Source: Coriobacteriales bacterium (GTDB lineage Bacteria > Actinomycetota > Coriobacteriia > Coriobacteriales > UBA8131). Taken from it: a stretch of DNA of 8,768 bases. Below are positions 1 through 6,097 of this stretch, piece by piece. The first letter of the stretch is position 1; each line of letters starts with the position of its first letter. A program made the translations under genes and the position numbers. The stretch is taken from positions 1 through 8,768 of the forward strand of contig JAISPK010000072.1 of NCBI GenBank assembly GCA_031274985.1, read 5' to 3'. Below the pieces are notes generated by a model. The model was given only the letters and a program-made list of their open reading frames with translations, was not told where the DNA came from and did no database searches.

Positions 1-313
1 CCGGCTGATGATAGGCAATTACCGCCAGGGTCTCCAGGGCAGCCTGCGAGAGTGAGCGGGTGTCCCAGGAGGCCACGTAGCGCTCAATGGCCTCGTGATA
101 AGCCGGATGCGAATACAGACGCCAGCCGCCAGCCACCTCGCGCAGCTGAATGCCGCGCTCCTCGTCTGCAAAGCGATTGGCCATAAAAGCCAGCGCACTG
201 TCTACCTCAGAGGGACGCGCATCGATGATCTTTGCCAGCTCCGCAGCGCTTACCGGCTCATCAGACACAAACAGCAGGGCTTCTAATACCCCTTGCAGGG
301 ATTCTTCATTCAT
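1..313 (-). CDS. scpB: Segregation and condensation protein B, N-terminal part
   Basis: ScpB forms the kleisin subcomplex with ScpA that binds SMC and helps condense and segregate the chromosome. Only the first 104 codons lie in the window; the reading frame is open to the left edge. The translation begins MNEESLQGVLEALLFVSDEP, which fits the ScpB opening helix (family form: a 'xxLEALLFxSxEP' stretch). It continues with the first winged-helix domain, including REVAGGWRLYSHPAYHEAIE, and ends at the conserved SQAALETLAVIAYHQP segment that starts the second winged helix. The ATG at 313-311 overlaps the scpA stop as ATGA, and AAGGA at 324-320 sits 6 nt upstream, so the start is well supported. 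Recognition is by motif memory without a search; confidence is high because ScpA is directly upstream. Confidence 0.93.
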   Translation of the reverse strand, partial: MNEESLQGVLEALLFVSDEPVSAAELAKIIDARPSEVDSALAFMANRFADEERGIQLREVAGGWRLYSHPAYHEAIERYVASWDTRSLSQAALETLAVIAYHQP

Positions 314-1140
314 GATTGTTCCTTTTTCTCCAGGTATTCATCCACCGGGCTGGTCTCAGCCGCAGGAGCCGCATTTGCCGGAGCCCAGTGCTCCTCTTCA
401 ATCCAGCTGAGGGTGATGGTGCCGTCTTGTTCGTGCTGCTCGATGTTTATCATGCCACGATGAAAGAGCTCGAGCATGGCCAAAAAGCTCACTACTACAT
501 TGGCGCTGTCGCGCGGGCCTCCCAGCAGCTCGATAAAGGTCATCCTTGGCTGCGTCGCAAGGCGCGTGCGAATCTCCTCCAACCGACTTTCTACCGGAAT
601 GGGACGGGCGGCTATGTGGCGGGCCTCCATAAGAAACTCTTCCCGGCGAGCTGCCAGTCCGGCGCAGATAAGCGCCAGATTCTCGAGATTGACGCCCTCA
701 AGATAATCCGGCAACACCGAAAGGAAAGGGGTCTCGAGACCGGCGCGCCGGGCATGCATCCTGCCCTCGTTTTCCATCCGCGCAGAGAGGGCGCCGGCAG
801 CATTTCTGAACTGCTTATACGCAATGAGCCGCGAGATCAGGATCTCGCGAGCCTGTTGTGGTTCTATATCCTCAAAGTCTTCCAGGTCTACCTCAAAGTC
901 CGAGGCAGTTGGGAGGAGCGAAGTGGCTTTTATGGCCAAAAGGCTGGCGGCGACCTCGATAAAATCCGAGGCAACGTCCATGTCGAGATTTTTCATGTCC
1001 CCCAGATAGGCCAGGTACTGGCTTGCCACCTCGGCAACCGAGATGGCGCCGATGTCTACCTTGCGCTGGCTCACCAGATGCAACAGCAGTTGAAACGGTC
1101 CCTCAAAATCGGCTGTTTTTACGTTGTACGACATGTTCAT
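310..1140 (-). CDS. scpA: Segregation and condensation protein A (kleisin)
   Basis: This is the 276-residue kleisin subunit of the SMC-ScpAB condensin, which bridges the SMC heads and carries ScpB. The N-terminal helical domain is marked by DFEGPFQLLLHLVSQRKVDI at residues 11-30, the hallmark ScpA segment, followed by DFIEVAASLLAIKATSLLP at about 59-77. The middle linker is acidic (about 81-95). A C-terminal winged helix (about 197-250) contains VVVSFLAMLELFHRGMINI. Residues 252-276 form an extra Ala/Pro/Glu-rich tail. The ATG at 1140-1138 overlaps the trpS TGA (ATGA), implying translational coupling; Met3 (1134-1132) is an alternative start and I cannot exclude it. Its own stop overlaps the scpB start in the same way. 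Length and domain order are normal for the family. Confidence 0.95.
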   Translation of the reverse strand: MNMSYNVKTADFEGPFQLLLHLVSQRKVDIGAISVAEVASQYLAYLGDMKNLDMDVASDFIEVAASLLAIKATSLLPTASDFEVDLEDFEDIEPQQAREILISRLIAYKQFRNAAGALSARMENEGRMHARRAGLETPFLSVLPDYLEGVNLENLALICAGLAARREEFLMEARHIAARPIPVESRLEEIRTRLATQPRMTFIELLGGPRDSANVVVSFLAMLELFHRGMINIEQHEQDGTITLSWIEEEHWAPANAAPAAETSPVDEYLEKKEQS

Positions 1141-2156
1141 CCAAAATAGTTGGTGTGCATGGCAGTCTTGACGTCTCTGAGTGTTTGGGCTGCCACCTCA
1201 TTGGCTCTTTCGGTGCCCTCGCGCAGCACCTTGCGCACATACGCCGGGTCTTGCGCAAACTCCTCGCGCCGCGCCCTGATGGGGGCCAACTCCGCATCGA
1301 GTACGTCAAAGAGGTACTTCTTAACCTTCATGTCTCCGAGTCCGCCGCGTTGGTAGTGCTCCTTCATCTGCGCTACCTCAGCTTTGTCTGGCGCAAAGAC
1401 ATCCAAAAACGTAAAAACCGTGTTGCCCTCAAGGTGGCCCGGTTGCTCCACAAATTGGTGCTGGGGGTCGGTGTACATGCTCTTGACCTTTTCCCAGAGC
1501 ACGTCTTTTGAATCGCCGAGATAGATGGCGTTGCCGAGTCCCTTGCTCATTTTGCGGTCGTTGCCATCCGTGCCGGGCAGTCGACGGGAGAGTTCATCAC
1601 CTGCGAGCAGGGCCTCCGGCTCAACGAGAACCTCACCATAGTATTTGTTGAAGGAACGCACTATCTCGCGCGTCTGCTCAATCATGGGGAGCTGATCCAC
1701 GCCCACCGGCACCACATTGGCTTTGCAAAAAGTGATGTCGGCAGCCTGGGAGATAGGATAAACCACAAAACCACAGGGCACCGCTGCGCCAAAACCCTTG
1801 GTGGCAAGTTCGGCCTTTACGGTGGGGTTGCGCTCCACCCGGGCAAGCGAAACCAGATTGAGGTAGAAGATGGTCAGCTCGGCGATAACCGGTATCTGGG
1901 ACTGAATGGCGATGGTCGTACGCGCCGGGTCAAGACCCACGGCCAGATAGTCGAGAGCTACCTCGTGCACCGACTCGGCAACTTTTTGCGGATTCATGAA
2001 GTGGTCCGTAAGCGCCTGCACGTCGGCAATCAGCACGTAACAGGTGTAGTCACCGCTTTCCTGCAGTGCCAGGCGATTTTTGAGCGACCCCACATAGTGA
2101 CCGAGGTGCAACTGCCCGGAGGGGCGGTCGCCGGTCAGGAGGACTTGCCTGCTCAT
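1137..2156 (-). CDS. trpS: Tryptophanyl-tRNA synthetase
   Basis: TrpRS is a class I aminoacyl-tRNA synthetase that attaches tryptophan to tRNA-Trp in the cytoplasm. From the chosen ATG it is 339 residues. The HIGH motif appears as HLGH (residues 17-20) within GDRPSGQLHLGHYVGSL. The second ATP-binding motif is KMSKG (202-206), where the usual last Ser is Gly. The segment PGTDGNDRKMSKGLGNAIYL and the following SMYTDPQH...GNTVFTFLD match the bacterial TrpRS pattern. I chose the ATG at 2156-2154 because related enzymes start just before the V-L-L-T-G-D-R-P-S-G core. An in-frame TTG at 2183-2181 would add nine charged residues (MLDERKRDP), but its Shine-Dalgarno-like AAAGGA is only 2 nt away. The gene ends in a 4-bp overlap with scpA. 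The 57-bp gap upstream leaves no room for a T-box leader. Confidence 0.95.
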   Translation of the reverse strand: MSRQVLLTGDRPSGQLHLGHYVGSLKNRLALQESGDYTCYVLIADVQALTDHFMNPQKVAESVHEVALDYLAVGLDPARTTIAIQSQIPVIAELTIFYLNLVSLARVERNPTVKAELATKGFGAAVPCGFVVYPISQAADITFCKANVVPVGVDQLPMIEQTREIVRSFNKYYGEVLVEPEALLAGDELSRRLPGTDGNDRKMSKGLGNAIYLGDSKDVLWEKVKSMYTDPQHQFVEQPGHLEGNTVFTFLDVFAPDKAEVAQMKEHYQRGGLGDMKVKKYLFDVLDAELAPIRARREEFAQDPAYVRKVLREGTERANEVAAQTLRDVKTAMHTNYFG

Positions 2157-2213
2157 GGGGTCTCGCTTTCTCTCATCTAACAAATTCCTTTCAAATCACC
2201 GGGTTGTGCACAT
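2153..2213 (-). promoter_or_regulatory. trpS leader with Shine-Dalgarno and a 7-codon ORF ending at the trpS start
   Basis: Between the protease stop and trpS, AAAGGA at 2191-2186 is the only clear ribosome-binding sequence. It lies 9 nt before an ATG at 2176-2174 that opens a 7-codon frame (MRESETP). The TGA of this frame (2155-2153) overlaps the trpS ATG (2156-2154) as ATGA. The same Shine-Dalgarno is 29 nt from the trpS ATG and 2 nt from the in-frame TTG (2183). The layout could serve re-initiation at trpS. There are no Trp codons in the short frame, so it does not look like a classical attenuation peptide. I see no convincing promoter in the gap. Confidence 0.4.
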
Positions 2214-2903
2214 TTAGCTAAATAGCCCGTATAAGAGTCCGGTCAGATTGCCGGCTGTAGCATCAAGATACAGGCTAATGGGCGAAAAATTGATTCCCAC
2301 ATAGCTGAGCACAAAGGGAATACCAAACAGGATAATCAAAAGCACGGGCAGGGCATAGCGCTGAATGCTGTAATACTGCCTGAGGGCTTTGTCGGGGAGA
2401 AAGACGGCGATAACACTCGAGCCGTCCAGGGGTGGAATCGGTATGAGATTAAAAAACATCAAGATGAAGTTGATATAGGTAAAGAAGTAGCCAACCATGA
2501 CTATATCAATGCTTACTTCCCGTGAGAAAAAGCCCGGTAAAACCAGGAGGTTGACAATAAGCGCGCCCAGGATGCCCATGATAAGATTGGAGGCCGGGCC
2601 GGCTAGACCGGTGAGCAGCTCGCCTTTTCGTATGTCCTTGAAGTACCGCGGGTTGTAGGGAACCGGCTTGGCGTAGCCAAAGACCGGGCCTCCCGCCGCA
2701 GCCATCACTATGGGGAGCAGCACGGTACCGAAGGGGTCAACATGCTTGAGGGGGTTGAGCGAGAGCCTCCCCTGGCTTTTTGCCGTGGGGTCTCCCAGCT
2801 TCCAGGCCATAAAGCCATGCGACACCTCATGAACAACGATAGCAGGAACGAAGCAGATGATCATGATCACCGCAATCGGTATGCCAAAAATGGTCTGATC
2901 CAA
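2214..2903 (-). CDS. M50-family (site-2-protease-like) membrane metalloprotease
   Basis: This is a 229-residue polytopic protein of the M50 / site-2 protease group, which cleaves substrates within the membrane using a bound zinc ion. The zinc-binding HExxH motif is HEVSH at residues 25-29 (His25, Glu26 as general base, His29) inside the first long hydrophobic helix. The third ligand is expected at Asp160 in NLIPIPPLDG (152-161), the counterpart of the family NPxPxxDG motif. The conserved PLKHVDPFGT stretch (51-60) and AGPASN (101-106) are also typical of the short bacterial M50 subgroup without a PDZ domain. Hydrophobic stretches are near residues 6-24, 60-72, 100-124, 133-155 and 183-205. 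The start is a TTG; all catalytic residues are downstream of it. The substrate is unknown: no anti-sigma factor or other obvious target lies nearby. Confidence 0.9.
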   Translation of the reverse strand: MDQTIFGIPIAVIMIICFVPAIVVHEVSHGFMAWKLGDPTAKSQGRLSLNPLKHVDPFGTVLLPIVMAAAGGPVFGYAKPVPYNPRYFKDIRKGELLTGLAGPASNLIMGILGALIVNLLVLPGFFSREVSIDIVMVGYFFTYINFILMFFNLIPIPPLDGSSVIAVFLPDKALRQYYSIQRYALPVLLIILFGIPFVLSYVGINFSPISLYLDATAGNLTGLLYGLFS

Positions 2904-2908
2904 AATTA

Positions 2909-2916
2909 CCCTATCC
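2909..2916 (-). promoter_or_regulatory. Ribosome-binding site supporting the TTG start of the M50 protease gene
   Basis: The minus strand reads GGATAGGG here, overlapping the TAG stop (2913-2911) of the ABC-F gene, with AGGG 5 nt before the TTG at 2903-2901. No in-frame ATG exists before residue 14, which is inside the first membrane helix. This favours the TTG start and suggests coupled translation with the upstream gene. Confidence 0.5.
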
Positions 2917-5037
2917 GTTCAACTCGGCTTCTATGCGAGCAGTTATCTCCAACCACTCTTCTTCCAGAGCGGGAATGCTGCGCTTGAGTACATTATACCT
3001 GTCCAGCATGGCCGTAAAGCTGTCCTTGTCATTATAAAGAGCCTCATCGGCCATGGCGGCTATGATGCAATCGTATTCTTTCTGAGCCTCGTCCAGCTCG
3101 GGCTCGAGGGTCTTCAACCGCGCGCGATCTTCCTTGAGATTGCTGTAGGCACGGTTGCGCGCCTCGGCCTCAGCTCGCTTTTGCTCCCGGGTCTTGGGCC
3201 CCGAGGAGTCCTGCGCCACAAAGAGGTTGCTCTCCTGGTCTTTGTGCGCATGCTTCTTGGCGCGCACCGGCTTGTCTGCCGGCAAAGCAATGAGCGTAGG
3301 GTCAACGGAGTAGTCCCGCTGCTCTTCTTCGCGCTTGCGCAGGTAATAATCGTAGTTGCCCACGAATTCGCGCACCCGCCCGGCATCGATTTCGATGATG
3401 CGATTGGCTACCTTGCGGATGAGGTGACGGTCGTGGGTGATGAGCACCAGTGTGCCCTTAAAGGCCTTGAGCGCCGCTTCCAGCACATCGCTGGAGTTTA
3501 TGTCGAGGTGGTTGGTAGGCTCATCCATACAGAGGAGGGGTGCCGGGCTCACCAGCATCTTAGCCAGAGCCAACCGGCTCTTCTCGCCACCGGAGAGCAC
3601 GCTGACCTTCTTTTCCACGGCATCGCCGGTAAAGAGAAAGGCGCCGAGCAAGCCCCGGACCTCACCGATGGTCCATCCGGGTGCCACGTTATCCAGCTCC
3701 TTGAACACGGTTGAGGAGGAATCGAGCTGTTCTACCTGATGCTGCGCGTAGTATCCCTCGCAAACCTTGGCGCCCAGCCTGCGCTCACCGCTCTCAAAGG
3801 GCAGCACGCCCGCGATGATCTTGAGCATCGTTGACTTGCCGGCGCCATTGGGGCCTACCAGAGCCACGCGGTCGCCGCGGTAGAGCTTGAGGTTGAGGAG
3901 CGGATGCGGGCCGCCGTAGACCTGCGTGGTGCCGTAGGCCTTGACGATATCGTGGAGTTCAATGACCAGATCCCCGGTGCGCGGCGGCTGCTTAAAGCGA
4001 AAGCTGATCTTGCGTTTGCCCTCCGGGGGTATGATGCGCTCCAGCTTCTCTAGTTTTTTTACGCGCTCCTGCACCTGACGTGCTTTGGATGCCTTGTATC
4101 TGAAGCGATTGATAAACGCCTCCATGTGAGCGATTTCTTCCTGCTGCTTGTCATAAGCTTGCTGGCGAAGCACGCGCTCCTTTTCCCTCGCCCGTTCAAA
4201 GGCGCTGTAGGTGCCCCGGTAGAGTTGGATGCGTTCGTTTTCGATACTCCACACGCGGGAGACCATGTTGTCCATAAAGGCGCGGTCGTGGCTTACCACT
4301 ACCACAGCACCTTCGTAGCTTTTAAGAAAGGATTCGAGCCAGCGCACGCTTTCCAGGTCGAGGTGGTTGGTGGGCTCGTCCAAGAGCAGGAGTTCCGGGC
4401 GTGCAAAGAGCAGACGTGCCAGAGCAATGCGCATCTGCCAGCCTCCGCTGAACTCGCTCACCTGGCGAGTGGCATCCTCTGCGCTAAAACCGAGCCCGGT
4501 AAGCACGGTTTTGGCATCGCTTTCCAGGTTCCAGCCACCGGCATTCTCAAAGATATCCGAGAGCCTGCCGTATTCGGCCAGGAGTTGGTCGTGGGACATT
4601 GAAGCAATCTGACTCTCGTACAGGCCCCTGTCGCCTTCACTTATGTCATTCCCGCGCCCACTTATGTCATTCCCGCGAAGGCGGGAATCCACAGAGCAAG
4701 TGTCCAGAGCAAGTGCCGCCTCCAGCTGCGTAAGTCGTTTTTGCGTTTCCAAAAGCTCCTGTTTTGCCTCGAGCACACTTGCCAAAACGCTCATGTTGCT
4801 CGCAGCGCCGAGTGTCTCCTGCTCCAGATAGCCGGTCTTCACTCCCTTGGCAAGGGTCAGCGTGCCGCTGTCAAACGACTCCCGCCGGGCGATGATATTG
4901 AGGAGCGTGGTTTTTCCGGAGCCGTTGGCGCCCACGAGTGCAATACGCTCAGCAGACTGGATGGCAAACGTGGCCTCAGCAAAAAGAGTGCGAGCGCCAA
5001 AAGACTTGGCCAGGGTGCTGGCGTTGCAAATGAGCAT
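2911..5037 (-). CDS. ABC-F family ATPase (ribosome-associated type), with a repeat-derived insertion
   Basis: This is a 708-residue soluble protein with two ABC ATPase domains and no membrane segments, as in the ABC-F family that acts on the ribosomal E site (Uup/EttA/YheS-like or antibiotic-resistance members). Domain 1 has Walker A GANGSGKT (36-43), signature FSGGWQ (196-201), Walker B with DE at 220-221 and the H-loop at His250. The basic helical linker (about 281-335), the presumed P-site tRNA-interacting arm, is followed by domain 2: Walker A GPNGAGKST (395-403), LSGGE (481-485), DE at 505-506 and His535. A charged C-terminal coiled coil covers about 615-705. Residues about 113-137 form an extra segment encoded by a palindromic repeat, containing RGNDIS twice. 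All catalytic residues are intact, so the gene is probably functional. The ATG is only 3 nt after the upstream stop and lacks a clear ribosome-binding site. Whether it confers resistance or is a housekeeping factor cannot be decided here. Confidence 0.93.
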   Translation of the reverse strand: MLICNASTLAKSFGARTLFAEATFAIQSAERIALVGANGSGKTTLLNIIARRESFDSGTLTLAKGVKTGYLEQETLGAASNMSVLASVLEAKQELLETQKRLTQLEAALALDTCSVDSRLRGNDISGRGNDISEGDRGLYESQIASMSHDQLLAEYGRLSDIFENAGGWNLESDAKTVLTGLGFSAEDATRQVSEFSGGWQMRIALARLLFARPELLLLDEPTNHLDLESVRWLESFLKSYEGAVVVVSHDRAFMDNMVSRVWSIENERIQLYRGTYSAFERAREKERVLRQQAYDKQQEEIAHMEAFINRFRYKASKARQVQERVKKLEKLERIIPPEGKRKISFRFKQPPRTGDLVIELHDIVKAYGTTQVYGGPHPLLNLKLYRGDRVALVGPNGAGKSTMLKIIAGVLPFESGERRLGAKVCEGYYAQHQVEQLDSSSTVFKELDNVAPGWTIGEVRGLLGAFLFTGDAVEKKVSVLSGGEKSRLALAKMLVSPAPLLCMDEPTNHLDINSSDVLEAALKAFKGTLVLITHDRHLIRKVANRIIEIDAGRVREFVGNYDYYLRKREEEQRDYSVDPTLIALPADKPVRAKKHAHKDQESNLFVAQDSSGPKTREQKRAEAEARNRAYSNLKEDRARLKTLEPELDEAQKEYDCIIAAMADEALYNDKDSFTAMLDRYNVLKRSIPALEEEWLEITARIEAELNG
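4638..4690 (-). repeat. REP-like palindromic element inserted in frame in the ABC-F gene (copy A)
   Basis: Plus-strand positions 4669-4688 form a hairpin with 8-bp arms (attcccgc / gcgggaat) and the 4-nt loop gaag. Next to it, a 19-bp sequence (cacttatgtcattcccgcg) occurs twice at 4638-4656 and 4659-4677 with a period of 21 bp, exactly seven codons, giving the repeated peptide RGNDIS. Positions 4690-4663 on the minus strand match 25 of 28 bases of the second copy at 8634-8661. The form resembles the 'attcccgcg...cgcgggaat' palindromes scattered in many bacterial genomes. Its chromosomal copy number cannot be seen here. Confidence 0.85.
4692..4717 (-). repeat. 13-bp tandem duplication beside the palindromic insert
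   Basis: The 11-bp word cagagcaagtg occurs at 4692-4702 and 4705-4715, a period of 13 bp. It directly abuts the palindromic element and encodes the A-L-A-L-D-T-C-S part of the ABC-F protein. Because 13 is not a multiple of three, the two copies are read in different frames, so the rest of the insertion must compensate for the frame. It may be a scar of insertion or replication slippage. Confidence 0.6.
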
Positions 5038-5040
5038 GGG

Positions 5041-6078
5041 CTATAAGAGGTCCAGAATCGGCTGAACCACCAGGGGCCAAAGAGCAATGAGCGTCGTTAA
5101 GGCAACATAGCTAATGAGCCACGGGCTTTTGAAAGCCCTGGCAAAGACCTTAGGTTCGCTCGGAGCTCCCGCCCTTTTTTGCGCAATGATGAGTTTACGA
5201 CGGACTATAAGGATGACAATCGCGGCAATGAGCGCCAGGAAAAAGACCAGAACCAGAGCACCGGCAAACAGGTCGTTGTTTACATAGATAGTGAGGGTGG
5301 CGATTCCGTTATTGAGCATATGCAGAAGCATTGACCATTTGAGCGAGAATCTCCCCGCAGTATAGGCAAGCACAATGCCGATGAGAAAGGCGAATGCCGC
5401 CTGAAAAAGAATCATATGGTAGAGCCCAAAGAGCAGCGAGGAAACGATGATGGCAAAGTTGGCACCATAGCGCTCGAGGCTGCGCATCACCGCGCCCCTG
5501 AACACCAGCTCCTCGCAAATAGGGCCAATGATAACGATATACAGAGCGCCCAACGTTGATAACGCCAATTCGGTCATACTCTCATCGAGAGCATCGCTGA
5601 GCGAACTACCCCCTTGATTAAAGAGCTGCTCAATAACCGCCTGGCCAGCAATCATGACAAATTGCACACCCAGCACAATGGCAAACAGGGCAAGGAGCGT
5701 GCCGATAGCAGCCTTGCTGTGAACCTGCGTAACATCGGTAGATACAAGCTTTTTGCCGCGAATGATAAAAAACCAGGGGAGCCCGCAGAGCATCCCCAAA
5801 ATGGAAGAGAGTCCGGCGTACTTTAGCGCCGCATCAGTAATGGCTTCGGCCAGCAGAGCAGTCAAGGCCGCATCGACGTCCGGGCTCGGGTAGGCGGAGT
5901 TTTGGCTGGAATTGACCAATTCTTTGAAAATCTCAGGATGCTCCAAAAAGGCAGCCGCCAACGAGACAATCACTCCCACCACAAGCATGGTTAGAAGAAA
6001 CGCTGCAACGCAAAGCACTACTCCGCGCACGTCACGCCTGAGCTGCCGGGGATCTCTTATTGCTACATCATATAACAC
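5041..6078 (-). CDS. CPBP (CAAX/Abi-type) family intramembrane protease
   Basis: This 345-residue polytopic membrane protein carries the three motifs of the CPBP/Abi family (Rce1-like glutamate proteases): EExxxR at Glu189, Glu190 and Arg194 in CEELVFRG; FxxxH at Phe217-His221 in LLFGLYHM; and LHMLNN at 252-257 with His253 and Asn257. About eight hydrophobic segments are visible, roughly at 20-45, 90-106, 123-150, 168-187, 206-240, 248-265, 272-294 and 318-341. In bacteria the family is linked variously to bacteriocin self-immunity, peptide maturation or unknown processing; the substrate cannot be named here. The start is a GTG at 6078-6076, 19 nt after the helicase stop, with no strong ribosome-binding site and no in-frame ATG until residue 31. 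Its stop lies 3 nt before the ABC-F start, so the two are probably coupled. Confidence 0.88.
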   Translation of the reverse strand: MLYDVAIRDPRQLRRDVRGVVLCVAAFLLTMLVVGVIVSLAAAFLEHPEIFKELVNSSQNSAYPSPDVDAALTALLAEAITDAALKYAGLSSILGMLCGLPWFFIIRGKKLVSTDVTQVHSKAAIGTLLALFAIVLGVQFVMIAGQAVIEQLFNQGGSSLSDALDESMTELALSTLGALYIVIIGPICEELVFRGAVMRSLERYGANFAIIVSSLLFGLYHMILFQAAFAFLIGIVLAYTAGRFSLKWSMLLHMLNNGIATLTIYVNNDLFAGALVLVFFLALIAAIVILIVRRKLIIAQKRAGAPSEPKVFARAFKSPWLISYVALTTLIALWPLVVQPILDLL

Positions 6079-6097
6079 TTTTTAGCACCGTTCGCCT

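Noticed and set aside
316..1149. Long plus-strand open frame opposite scpA
   Set aside because: It lies entirely antisense to a clear ScpA protein and its translation shows no recognisable domain; a mirror frame from codon bias explains it.
2157..2213. T-box riboswitch or trp attenuator before trpS
   Set aside because: The gap is only 57 bp, with no T-box sequence, no terminator hairpin and no Trp codons in the short ORF.
4638..4677. CRISPR-like repeats in the ABC-F gene
   Set aside because: Only two copies exist with a 2-bp gap and no spacer, inside a coding frame; this is a tandem duplication.
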